The translations under genes and the position numbers were made by a program. DNA of 9,631 nucleotides from contig CAKTVW010000055.1 in assembly GCA_934630495.1 (NCBI GenBank), forward strand, positions 1 to 9,631, given 5' to 3'. Shown piece by piece: positions 1-6,083 of this stretch. Under the pieces are notes generated by a model. The model was not told where the DNA came from and did no database searches. It saw only the letters and a list, made by a program, of their open reading frames with translations. Origin of the DNA: an uncultured Oscillospiraceae bacterium. GTDB lineage: Bacteria; Bacillota; Clostridia; Oscillospirales; Oscillospiraceae. The first letter of the stretch is position 1. Each line of letters opens with the position of its first letter.

Positions 1-240
1 TAATTCAAAAAGCAGAATATCTCGAATTTTATAATGCAAAAAATGCTTACTTTTCAAGGATTTTGACTTACTGCGCAGCCGTTAGCGACGAAGGAGCTTT
101 ACGGATGCGGCGTACCCCTTGCGGGTGCTGCGCAACTCACGCCCTACCGTACCTATGTACGCCGACGGGCGTGAGTTGCTTGCCTTCCGAACTTTTTAGC
201 AGTCTGTCAGCGTGCCGAAAAGGGTTTTTCGACACGCTGA
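1..240 (+). mobile_element. Family P palindromic element, copy A (left end outside window)
   Basis: This is the right-hand part of a repeat also found at 6999-7253 and, inverted, at 8495-8750. The homology already runs at base 1 (compare the TATAAT stretch at 30-35 with 7099-7104). It includes the GATTTTGACTTACTGCGCA block, a long hairpin at 132-179 (13-bp outer arms from GCAACTCACG, inner CGTAC/GTACG stem), the right terminal repeat ending CAGTCTGT at 207, and a terminal hairpin at 208-239 with arms CAGCGTG/CACGCTG. It carries a 57-bp internal insertion that the other copies lack. No open reading frame with recognisable content lies in it, so it looks non-autonomous. The left end should lie roughly 70 bp before the window. 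Confidence 0.8.
71..134. repeat. 57-bp insertion inside copy A, flanked by CTGCGCA direct repeats
   Basis: Copies B and C read CTGCGCA once and then continue into ACTCACGCCC. Copy A has CTGCGCA at 71-77 and again at 128-134, with about 50 GC-rich bases between. It is therefore a duplication-flanked insertion, or an ancestral segment lost from the other copies by recombination between the repeats. TGCGCA is itself a palindrome. No coding content is seen. Confidence 0.55.
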
Positions 241-259
241 AAAAGCTTGAAAAGCTTTT
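241..259. repeat. Palindrome abutting copy A (proposed duplicated target)
   Basis: Arms AAAAGCTT and AAGCTTTT surround loop GAA, one A after the terminal hairpin of copy A. At the same position copies B and C have a different palindrome, and in those cases a near-identical copy of it also abuts the left end. The left partner of this one is outside the window, so its status as a target duplication is inferred. Confidence 0.5.
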
Positions 260-260
260 T

Positions 261-348
261 ATAGCGCCAAGGGCGCGTCAGATTCTGCATGAGACGGCGC
301 AGCGTGCTTTCGCACGATGCGAGTGTGCGTAGCACACGGGATTCTTGA
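261..348. other. Intergenic spacer with two small hairpins
   Basis: No coding signal is seen. Two short hairpins stand out: CGTGC/GCACG around TTTC at 303-316, and GTGTGC/GCACAC around GTA at 323-337. Neither is followed by a T run, so they do not look like terminators. The stretch runs directly into the left arm (340-348) of the hairpin split by the family M element. Confidence 0.4.
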
Positions 349-535
349 TTAAGGCAGCACCGCATAATTCAGCGAGAGCATTCGGCGAGAGATTTTTTGT
401 CGGGCCAAGGTTTGAAAAGCGCAGGAATACTCTGTGTATTTCAAACTTTTCAAACCGCTGGATCGGCGAAAAATATCCGGCGAAGGCGGAAGGTGCAATT
501 ATGCGGTGTTGCCTTAAATCTTTTAATCAAGAATC
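340..535. repeat. 14-bp hairpin split by family M copy 1
   Basis: Left flank GATTCTTGA (340-348), then after removing the element and one TTAA, TTAAA (514-518), gives a 14-base arm. Loop TCT is at 519-521, and the exact reverse-complement arm TTTAATCAAGAATC is at 522-535. The native hairpin was thus 31 bp. It is AT-rich without a clear following T run on either side, so its role (terminator, attenuator or other repeat) is unresolved. Confidence 0.7.
349..517. mobile_element. Family M inverted-repeat element (MITE-like), copy 1
   Basis: A 169-bp element starts TTAAGGCAGCACCGCATAAT and ends with the inverse, giving about 21-bp terminal inverted repeats with one mismatch (AGC versus AAC). It is identical base for base to 5085-5253. 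Internal inverted arms GGTTTGAAAAG (409-419) and CTTTTCAAACC, plus further complementary blocks, let the whole element fold as one long imperfect hairpin. It encodes no transposase. TTAA is present at both ends, consistent with a TTAA target duplication; a TA duplication inside a TTAA site cannot be excluded. It interrupts a perfect palindrome (340-348 plus 518-535). Confidence 0.85.
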
Positions 536-605
536 AGTATTAAATCGCCGTCATTGTCCATCAGGCGCGGTCAAAAAGCGCTTCGTTTCCGCCGTCCTTC
601 CTGCA

Positions 606-634
606 ATTGTACTTCGCGGCGGCGGGCCTGTCAA
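606..634 (-). promoter_or_regulatory. Sigma-70/A-type promoter reading leftward, target unknown
   Basis: On the minus strand TTGACA (629-634) and TACAAT (606-611) are separated by exactly 17 bases, a near-consensus vegetative promoter. Inverted arms GCGGGCC (622-628) and GGCCCGC (639-645) flank the -35 box and could be an operator or chance in GC-rich DNA. Downstream there is no gene of convincing length before the split hairpin and copies M1 and A; the only small frame spells MDNDGDLILILD and lacks a nearby ribosome binding site. A short non-coding transcript is possible. Confidence 0.5.
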
Positions 635-672
635 GCGCGGCCCGCTCGTTTTTCCGACTCTTCGACAGACGC

Positions 673-710
673 GTGTTGCTTGTCTTTCGGGCTTTTTTCA
701 GTCTGCCGGC
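673..710 (+). repeat. Relic of family P right end
   Basis: The stretch with TTGCTTGTCTT, CTTTTTT and CAGTCTGCC follows the right end of copy B (7182-7222) with only scattered differences. The usual terminal hairpin and the rest of the element are not recognisable, so it is read as a decayed fragment. Homology is judged by eye. Confidence 0.45.
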
Positions 711-716
711 ACACCG

Positions 717-752
717 AGCCGCCGATAACCGCGTCGGCGACGGCTATTTTTT
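717..752 (+). terminator. Possible rightward terminator
   Basis: AGCCG (717-721) pairs with CGGCT (741-745), and CCGA (722-725) with TCGG (734-737) with a 3-base bulge. Six T follow at 747-752. It would end rightward transcripts, but no plus-strand gene is visible upstream, so it may only shield the tRNA region or be fortuitous. Confidence 0.35.
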
Positions 753-840
753 GTCGGCGCGGACCTTTGCAGGAGCTTCTCTTTGCAGAAAGCGGTTCGC
801 CGAAGCACCGGACCGCGCCGAATCATGCGAAAACGCAAAG

Positions 841-877
841 AAAAACCGCTCGAAATCGTACGATTTCAAGCGGTTTT
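841..877 (-). terminator. Terminator of the tRNA-Thr gene
   Basis: A near-perfect inverted repeat lies a few bases past the CCA end of the tRNA. Arms AAAACCGCT and CGAAATCG are mirrored around a TA centre with one wobble. The minus strand ends in a T run (841-845). With A and T runs on both sides it could work in both directions. Confidence 0.85.
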
Positions 878-879
878 CT

Positions 880-955
<76 letters not shown>

Positions 956-973
956 ATTTCAGACAGCTTTGAT

Positions 974-1002
974 ATAATAACAGGAATGCGGCAAAAAGTC
1001 AA
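974..1002 (-). promoter_or_regulatory. Promoter of the tRNA-Thr gene
   Basis: TTGACT (997-1002) and TATTAT (974-979) are separated by 17 bases on the minus strand. The -10 box ends 18 bases before the first base of the mature tRNA, leaving a leader of about 10 nt. Near-consensus boxes and an A/T-rich upstream stretch suit a strong housekeeping RNA promoter. Confidence 0.85.
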
Positions 1003-1063
1003 CAACTTTTTTTACATTTTGCGGGTTTTTCGAGAAAAACAGAGGCTGTTGGAGGGCCTGCAC

Positions 1064-1086
1064 GGGCCGATGAAGGGCATCGGCCC
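1064..1086. repeat. GC-rich hairpin, first of three with a CTACG tail
   Basis: Arms GGGCCGATG and CATCGGCCC surround AAGGG, followed by CTACG. The same CCCTACG tail follows the hairpins at 1122-1143 and 1214-1235. Short hairpins with this tail look like an interspersed palindromic repeat class. No T run follows. Confidence 0.55.
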
Positions 1087-1121
1087 CTACGGCGCGGAAC
1101 GAAAGGCACTGCGAAATTCGC

Positions 1122-1143
1122 GGCGGGGTGGGGGCACCCCGCC
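1122..1143. repeat. GC-rich hairpin repeat unit 1
   Basis: Arms GGCGGGGTG and CACCCCGCC surround a GGGG loop, followed by CTACG. The same 22 bases recur at 1214-1235. The following bases (ATCGAGAGTGCC versus ATCGAGGGTGCC) are also alike, so the two units look like a direct duplication with a ~92-bp period. Confidence 0.7.
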
Positions 1144-1213
1144 CTACGAAGAAAATCGAGAGTGCCTGCGACAGGACGTTGAGTATCTGCTTTTTTCGGG
1201 AATACCTACAAGC

Positions 1214-1235
1214 GGCGGGGTGGGGGCACCCCGCC
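1214..1235. repeat. GC-rich hairpin repeat unit 2
   Basis: Identical hairpin to 1122-1143, with the same CTACG tail and a similar ATCGAGGGTGCC flank. It lies about 75 bases past the phoR stop on the minus strand and could slow or end read-through from the pst-pho operon, but it lacks a T run and so is not a standard intrinsic terminator. Confidence 0.7.
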
Positions 1236-1275
1236 CTACGGATTCTATCGAGGGTGCCCACTCGCAGGGCCGACT

Positions 1276-1310
1276 GTGCTTTGGGTGCTTTGGGTGCCTC
1301 GGGTGCTTTT
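1276..1310. repeat. 9-bp tandem repeat at the phoR 3' end
   Basis: GTGCTTTGG occurs twice in a row, followed by the variants GTGCCTCGG and GTGCTTTTA. The array ends in the phoR stop codon (1309-1311). It is non-coding and may vary in copy number between strains. Confidence 0.6.
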
Positions 1311-2976
1311 ACTTCGCGTCGTTCGAGAGGGGCAGGCAGACGCGGACGCTCGTGCCCTCGCCGAGCGTGCTTTCCAGCTCGATCCGGCCGTGGTGGTACT
1401 GTACGGCATGTTTGACGATGGAAAGGCCCAGACCGGTCCCGCCGGAGGCCTTCGAGTGGCTCTTGTCCACGCGGTAGAAGCGCTCGAACACGCGGCTCTG
1501 ATGCTCCGGCGCGATGCCGATGCCGGTGTCCCGCACGGTCACGACCGCCTCGTTCGCCTCGCGCTCGACCGTCACGGTCACGCTGCCGCCGTCAAGATTG
1601 TACTTGATCGCGTTATCGCAGAGGTTGTAGATGACCTCGTAGAGCAGTCTGCGGACGCCGTGTACCGTCGCGCCGCTGCCGTCGAGCGTGATGCCGACGT
1701 CCTTTGCGGCCGCCGCGTCGCGCAGATTGGCACAGACCTCCTCCGCGACCGCCGTCAGATCGACCTCCTCGCACGGAAGCTCGCCGCCCTCGTCGAGCTG
1801 GGACAGCCGAATGATATCCTCGATCAGCGCGATCAGGCGCGACGCCTCCTTGCGGATATGTCCGACGAAGCGGGGCATATCCTCCGGCTTCACCATGCCC
1901 GCCGCAATCAGGTCGGCGCTGCCGATGATCCCCTGCAGGGGCGTTTTCAACTCATGCGAAACATTGGCGGTGAACTCGCGGCGATTGCGCTCGGCAAATT
2001 CCTGCTCAGTAATGTCAAACGACAGAATGACGGCCCCGAGGCACGTCCCGCCCGACTCGATACGGCTGATATCGAGCTGATATTCCCGTCCGGAGCGCTC
2101 GATGCGCACCTCGCTGTGCGCGTCGGTCAGCGCCTTCTGAATGGCAAGGCTCAGATCGCGGCTGCGGTCGATCGTCAGGAAATCCCGGCCGACCGCGCCG
2201 CCGTCCACGGAATAGAGCGTCTGCGCGGCGGGGTTGATGCTCAGCACCGTCCCGTTCGTGTCCAGCAGGACAAGTCCCTCGCTCATCGCGCCCGTGATCT
2301 GCGCAAATTCGTCGGTTTTCTGCCGAAGCGTTTTAAGCTGTGCCGTGATCTCGCGGTGCTGGCGGTTGATGCGCTCGAGCAGCGGCGCAAGCTCCGGGTA
2401 GGTATCGTTTTCCAGCGGCTGCTCCAGATTCAGCTCGTTAAGCGGCTCGACGATGCGCTTGGCAAGCCGATGCGACAGGACCGCCGAAAGAATCAGCGCC
2501 GTGAACAGCACGATCAGGATCGGCTGGAGCATTCCCAGCGCAAGCGACGCCACGCTTGCATAGCTTGCGGAAATGCGGAGCACCGTCCCGTCCGTCAGGC
2601 GCTTGGCGCAGTAGATCGTCTTTTCCGTCAGCGTAGCGGAATAGCGGACGCTTCTGCCCGTGCCGCTCTGCAGGGCATCCTTGACCTCGGCGCGGCCGCC
2701 GTGGTTTTCCATGCCCTCCGCACCGGTCTGCGTATCGAAGATCACCTCGCCGTCGGCCGCGATCCATGTAAGGCGGTAACGATCGGTATCGATCTTTTCC
2801 AGATAGTGCGTGCCGTCCCCCTCGACGGCAATGGATGCAATATCCAGCTCGTCGGTGAGCTGGCCGTCCTGCACGCCGCGAAAATAGTCGTATAAAATTC
2901 CCATAATAAGCAGCACGCTCGCCAGCAGCACGACGCCCGCGACGGCCAGAATGGAACGAAATATCTTCCTGCTCAT
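1309..2976 (-). CDS. phoR: PhoR phosphate-sensing histidine kinase
   Basis: A 555-residue membrane sensor kinase of the PhoR type, the partner of PhoB. It autophosphorylates on histidine and passes phosphate to the regulator. Visible parts: TM1 at about 6-29, an extracytoplasmic region of about 115 residues, TM2 at about 144-167, a HAMP-like linker, a PAS domain at about 221-325, the H box FTANVSHELKTPLQ (His341), the N box NLCDNAIKYN (451-460), the G1 box DTGIGIAP (483-490), the F box RVFERFYR (495-502) and the G2 box GGTGLGLSIVKH (512-523). All catalytic motifs are intact. Its ATG overlaps the phoB stop as ATGA, with GGAGG upstream, so translation is probably coupled. It is the last gene of the pst-pho cluster. 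Assignment to PhoR rather than another PAS kinase rests mainly on the phoU-phoB context. Confidence 0.95.
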   Translation of the reverse strand: MSRKIFRSILAVAGVVLLASVLLIMGILYDYFRGVQDGQLTDELDIASIAVEGDGTHYLEKIDTDRYRLTWIAADGEVIFDTQTGAEGMENHGGRAEVKDALQSGTGRSVRYSATLTEKTIYCAKRLTDGTVLRISASYASVASLALGMLQPILIVLFTALILSAVLSHRLAKRIVEPLNELNLEQPLENDTYPELAPLLERINRQHREITAQLKTLRQKTDEFAQITGAMSEGLVLLDTNGTVLSINPAAQTLYSVDGGAVGRDFLTIDRSRDLSLAIQKALTDAHSEVRIERSGREYQLDISRIESGGTCLGAVILSFDITEQEFAERNRREFTANVSHELKTPLQGIIGSADLIAAGMVKPEDMPRFVGHIRKEASRLIALIEDIIRLSQLDEGGELPCEEVDLTAVAEEVCANLRDAAAAKDVGITLDGSGATVHGVRRLLYEVIYNLCDNAIKYNLDGGSVTVTVEREANEAVVTVRDTGIGIAPEHQSRVFERFYRVDKSHSKASGGTGLGLSIVKHAVQYHHGRIELESTLGEGTSVRVCLPLSNDAK

Positions 2977-3647
2977 GCCTTTGCCTCCAAACGGTATCCG
3001 ACATTGCGGACGGTCTCGATCATGTCGCCGCAGCGCCCGAGCTTCTGCCGGAGCGTACGGATGTGCATATCGACCGTGCGCGTTTCGCCGCAGTAATCCA
3101 TGCCCCAGACCTCGTTAAAGAGCTGGTCGCGGGTGAAGGCGATGCCGGGATGCGACAGGAACAGCCGCAGCAGCTCGAACTCCTTAAAGGTCAGCGTCAC
3201 GCGCTCGCCGTCGACGGTCACGGTGCGCCGGTCGAGATTGACGGTCAGACCGCCCGCCTGTAAAAGATGCTCGACCGCCCGCGGCTGGCAGCGGCGCAGC
3301 ACCGCCTTGACGCAGGAGACGAACTCCATCACGCCGAACGGCTTCGTCAGGTAGTAGTCCGCGCCGAGGTCAAGCCCCTGAATTTTATCGTATTCCGCGC
3401 CCTTGGCCGTGGCCATGACGACGGGAATGTCGCAAAGCTCCGGCGAAGCCTTCAGACGGCGCAGCAGCTCGATGCCGTCGACGCCCGGAAGCATCACGTC
3501 CAGCACGATCAGCTCCGGGCGCTCCTTTTCCAGCGCCGCCCAGAAGGCCGCGCCGTCCTCGAAGCCCGCCGCCTCAAAGCCCGTAGAGCGCAGCGCGTAG
3601 ACCTCAATGTCGCGGATGCTGGCATCATCCTCCACACACCAGATCAT
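2973..3647 (-). CDS. phoB: PhoB/PhoP phosphate response regulator
   Basis: A 224-residue OmpR/PhoB-type response regulator. The receiver domain at about 1-115 has acidic residues Glu6-Asp7-Asp8, phosphoacceptor Asp50 in LIVLDVMLPG, Thr80 and Lys102 in LTKPFG. The winged-helix DNA-binding domain at about 130-224 contains LTFKEFELLRLF and RTVDMHIRTLRQKLG, ending with the VRNVGYRL hairpin. Phosphorylated by PhoR, it should bind TTTACA-type repeats such as those in front of pstS and switch on the operon. AGGGAGG precedes the ATG, and the gap to phoU is 28 nt. In Bacillus the equivalent is called PhoP; the symbol is a matter of convention. Confidence 0.95.
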   Translation of the reverse strand: MIWCVEDDASIRDIEVYALRSTGFEAAGFEDGAAFWAALEKERPELIVLDVMLPGVDGIELLRRLKASPELCDIPVVMATAKGAEYDKIQGLDLGADYYLTKPFGVMEFVSCVKAVLRRCQPRAVEHLLQAGGLTVNLDRRTVTVDGERVTLTFKEFELLRLFLSHPGIAFTRDQLFNEVWGMDYCGETRTVDMHIRTLRQKLGRCGDMIETVRNVGYRLEAKA

Positions 3648-3675
3648 CGGTCTTCCCTCCCTTATTTTTGCAGCA

Positions 3676-4311
3676 TCAGACGTGGATGCCCGTGATCGAG
3701 AAGATCACCCATTGCGCAATGTTGACGGCGTGATCCCCGATGCGCTCGAAATACTTTGCGATAATCAGCAGATCGACGGCAGCCTCTCCGTCGTCCGGGT
3801 CATGCGAAAGCTTCTGAATGAGCGTCCGGCGGATCTCGTCAAAGTAGTGATCGACGATATCGTCGTCACGAACGACCTTTTTCGCCAATATTATATCATG
3901 TTTTACGAAAGCATCAACACTTTCTGTGACCATTTTGATCGCCGCCTGCGCCATTTCGCGCAAAAGCCCGTCGTTTTCGATGGGCCTTCCGACAGAACAG
4001 ACGATCTCGGCGATATCCTCGGCCTGATCGCCGATGCGCTCCATGTCCGTTATCATTTTCAGCGCGGCGGACACCTGCCGCAGGTCGCGCGCCACGGGCT
4101 GCTGCTGTAACAACAGCTTCAGACACATGGATTCGATCGTCCGCTCCTTGCGATCGATCTCGGAATCCAGCGGCGCGACCTTCTGCGCAAGCTCGCGGTC
4201 AGCCGCGATCAGCGCCTTTGTCGCAAGCGCGATGACCTCCTCGCAGAGCGCTCCCATCTCGATCAGCTCTTTATTCAGAAGCGAAAGCTGCTCGTCAAAC
4301 CGACTTCTCAT
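3676..4311 (-). CDS. phoU: PhoU phosphate signalling regulator
   Basis: A 211-residue all-helical PhoU with the two expected repeats, each holding a metal-site signature: DMERIGDQAEDIAE in the first half and KYFERIGDHAVNIAQW near the end. The N-terminus (RSRFDEQLSLLNKELIEMG) is typical. PhoU is cytoplasmic and links the state of the PstSCAB transporter to the PhoR kinase, keeping the Pho response off when phosphate is plentiful. The ATG shares one base with the pstB stop (TAATG), with GGGGAGG just upstream inside pstB, so coupling is likely. Length matches the family. Confidence 0.97.
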   Translation of the reverse strand: MRSRFDEQLSLLNKELIEMGALCEEVIALATKALIAADRELAQKVAPLDSEIDRKERTIESMCLKLLLQQQPVARDLRQVSAALKMITDMERIGDQAEDIAEIVCSVGRPIENDGLLREMAQAAIKMVTESVDAFVKHDIILAKKVVRDDDIVDHYFDEIRRTLIQKLSHDPDDGEAAVDLLIIAKYFERIGDHAVNIAQWVIFSITGIHV

Positions 4312-5066
4312 TATCCGAACCTCCCCGTGATGTAGTCCTCCGTCCGCTTATCCGTCGGATCGGAGAAGATCTTTTCCGTCTCGCCGTACTCTACCAGCTC
4401 GCCCAGCAGGAAAAACGCCGTCCGATCGGAGATACGCACCGCCTGCTGCATATTATGCGTAACAATGACGATCGTATAGCGCTCCTTGAGCTGTGTCGTC
4501 AGCTCCTCGATGCGGGAGGTGGAGATGGGGTCCAGCGCGCTGGTCGGCTCGTCCATGAGGAGCACCTCCGGCTCGACGGCAAGCGCCCGCGCAATGCACA
4601 GACGCTGCTGCTGTCCGCCGGAAAGCCCCAGCGCGTTCTTTTTCAGGCGGTCCTTTACCTCGTCCCAGATCGCCGCGCCGCGCAGAGAGCGTTCGACAAT
4701 GTCGTCGAGCTTGGCCTTGTTGCGGACGCCGTGGGTGCGCGGGCCGTAGGCGATGTTATCATAGATGCTCATGGGGAAGGGGTTCGGCTTCTGGAACACC
4801 ATGCCGACCTCCCGCCGCAGCTCGCTGACATCCTGCCCCGCCGCGTAGATGTCGTGCTCCTTATAGAGTACCTCGCCCTCGATGCGTACGCCGGGGATCA
4901 GGTCGTTCATGCGGTTGAGCGTCTTCAGGAACGTCGATTTGCCGCAGCCGCTTGGCCCGATGAGCGCGGTGACGCTCTTTTCCGGGATGTCGATCGAGAT
5001 ATTTTTCAGCGCCTGATGGCTTCCGTACCAAAGGTTCAGGTCCTTTGCGGTAATGATGTTCTGCAT
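4311..5066 (-). CDS. pstB: PstB phosphate ABC transporter ATPase
   Basis: A 251-residue ABC ATPase that powers phosphate import by the PstC/PstA channel. Motifs: Walker A GPSGCGKST (37-45), Q-loop FQKPNPFPMS (Gln92), signature LSGGQQQR (148-155), Walker B VLLMDEPTSALD (168-179) and H-loop VTHNM (His204). The FQKPNPFPMSIYDN and NDLIPG stretches are specific to PstB. Its ribosome binding site (GAAGGG in AGAAAGAAGGGCTGACC) survives directly upstream of the ATG. In the rebuilt ancestor this stretch also encodes the last pstA codons, with only two bases between stop and start. The family M element now separates the present pstA stop from pstB by 119 bases. Confidence 0.97.
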   Translation of the reverse strand: MQNIITAKDLNLWYGSHQALKNISIDIPEKSVTALIGPSGCGKSTFLKTLNRMNDLIPGVRIEGEVLYKEHDIYAAGQDVSELRREVGMVFQKPNPFPMSIYDNIAYGPRTHGVRNKAKLDDIVERSLRGAAIWDEVKDRLKKNALGLSGGQQQRLCIARALAVEPEVLLMDEPTSALDPISTSRIEELTTQLKERYTIVIVTHNMQQAVRISDRTAFFLLGELVEYGETEKIFSDPTDKRTEDYITGRFG

Positions 5067-5084
5067 GGTCAGCCCTTCTTTCTG

Positions 5085-5253
5085 TTAAGGCAGCACCGCA
5101 TAATTCAGCGAGAGCATTCGGCGAGAGATTTTTTGTCGGGCCAAGGTTTGAAAAGCGCAGGAATACTCTGTGTATTTCAAACTTTTCAAACCGCTGGATC
5201 GGCGAAAAATATCCGGCGAAGGCGGAAGGTGCAATTATGCGGTGTTGCCTTAA
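5085..5253. mobile_element. Family M inverted-repeat element (MITE-like), copy 2, in the 3' end of pstA
   Basis: Identical over all 169 bases, and in the same orientation, to 349-517, with TTAA at both outer ends and 21-bp terminal inverted repeats. It sits inside the last codons of pstA. Read on the minus strand it adds 21 codons to pstA and supplies a TGA at 5186-5188. Removing it with one TTAA gives an ending GRYFNRKKG followed by TGA, two bases and the pstB ATG. The lack of any difference from copy 1 suggests recent movement or gene conversion. Confidence 0.88.
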
Positions 5254-6082
5254 AATATCTGCCCACGAGCGTTGCCGTCAGATTGACCAGCAGCGTCAGG
5301 AGCATCAGGATCGCGGCGATGGCAAACGCGACCTCGAACTCGCCGTCCTCCTTGGCATAGACATAGAGCGCAACGGTCAGCGTCGCGCCGGAGCTGCGCA
5401 GGCCGTCGATCACGCCGTTGAGCGTGTGGGCGAAGCCCGCCGTAAACAACAGCGCCGCCGACTCGCCCAGAATGCGTCCGACCGAGAGGATGCAGCCCGT
5501 CACCACGCCGTCGACGCAGCCCGGCAGCACCACCGTGCGGATCACGCGCCACTTGCCCGCGCCCAGACCGAACGCGCCCTCGCGGTAGCTCTGCGGCACG
5601 GTCTTCAGGCTCTCCTGCGTGGTGCGCATGACCGTCGGCAGGTTCATGATGACCAGCGTCAGCGCGCCCGCCAGCAGGGAAGTCTTGAGCTTCAGGAATT
5701 GGCAGAAGAACAGCATTCCCACCAGTCCGTAGATGATCGACGGGATGCCCGACAGCGTCTCGGCCGCGTACTCGATCAGGCCGACGATCCGCTTGTTTTT
5801 CGCGTACTCCGTCAGATAGATCGCCGCGCCGACGCCCAGCGGAAGCACGATCAGCAGCGTGGCAAGCAAAATGTACAGCGTGTTGAGGATATCGGGCAGA
5901 ATGCCGATGCGGTCGGAGAGGATGCTCGGCGCGGTGGACAGCAGCTCCCATGTGACGTTCGGCAGTCCCTTTATCAGCACATAGGCGATCAGGAACAGCG
6001 TCAGCGCCGCGGTCAGTCCCGCCGCAAGCCCCATCAGCACGCGCATCGTAAGCCCGTAGGCCTTTCTTTTCCGTGACAGCAT
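5186..6082 (-). CDS. pstA: PstA phosphate transporter permease with element-encoded C-terminus
   Basis: The second permease subunit of the Pst importer, paired with PstC in the membrane. It has 298 residues: a leading TM at about 13-38, then several helices including IGILPDILNTLYILLATLLIVLP, and the EAA loop around 156-187 (QESLKTVPQSYREGAFGLGAGKWRVIRTVVLP) that contacts PstB. Residues 1-277 look native. From Lys278 (KATPHNCT to FFADPAV) the sequence comes from the family M element, which also supplies the stop. The rebuilt native protein is 282 residues, ending GRYFNRKKG. The change follows the last membrane helix, so function may be kept, but this is untested. The start follows the pstC stop by one base, with GGAGG in place. 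Confidence 0.93.
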   Translation of the reverse strand: MLSRKRKAYGLTMRVLMGLAAGLTAALTLFLIAYVLIKGLPNVTWELLSTAPSILSDRIGILPDILNTLYILLATLLIVLPLGVGAAIYLTEYAKNKRIVGLIEYAAETLSGIPSIIYGLVGMLFFCQFLKLKTSLLAGALTLVIMNLPTVMRTTQESLKTVPQSYREGAFGLGAGKWRVIRTVVLPGCVDGVVTGCILSVGRILGESAALLFTAGFAHTLNGVIDGLRSSGATLTVALYVYAKEDGEFEVAFAIAAILMLLTLLVNLTATLVGRYFKATPHNCTFRLRRIFFADPAV

Positions 6083-6083
6083 G

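Noticed and set aside
536..571. 12-codon minus-strand frame MDNDGDLILILD behind the 606-634 promoter
   Set aside because: No ribosome binding site at useful distance, and its end coincides with the palindrome arm; kept only as a remark under the promoter.
1276..2895. Long plus-strand frame of 539 codons opposite phoR
   Set aside because: It is the antisense shadow of phoR, produced by GC-rich codon bias; the minus-strand frame has every kinase motif and a proper start.
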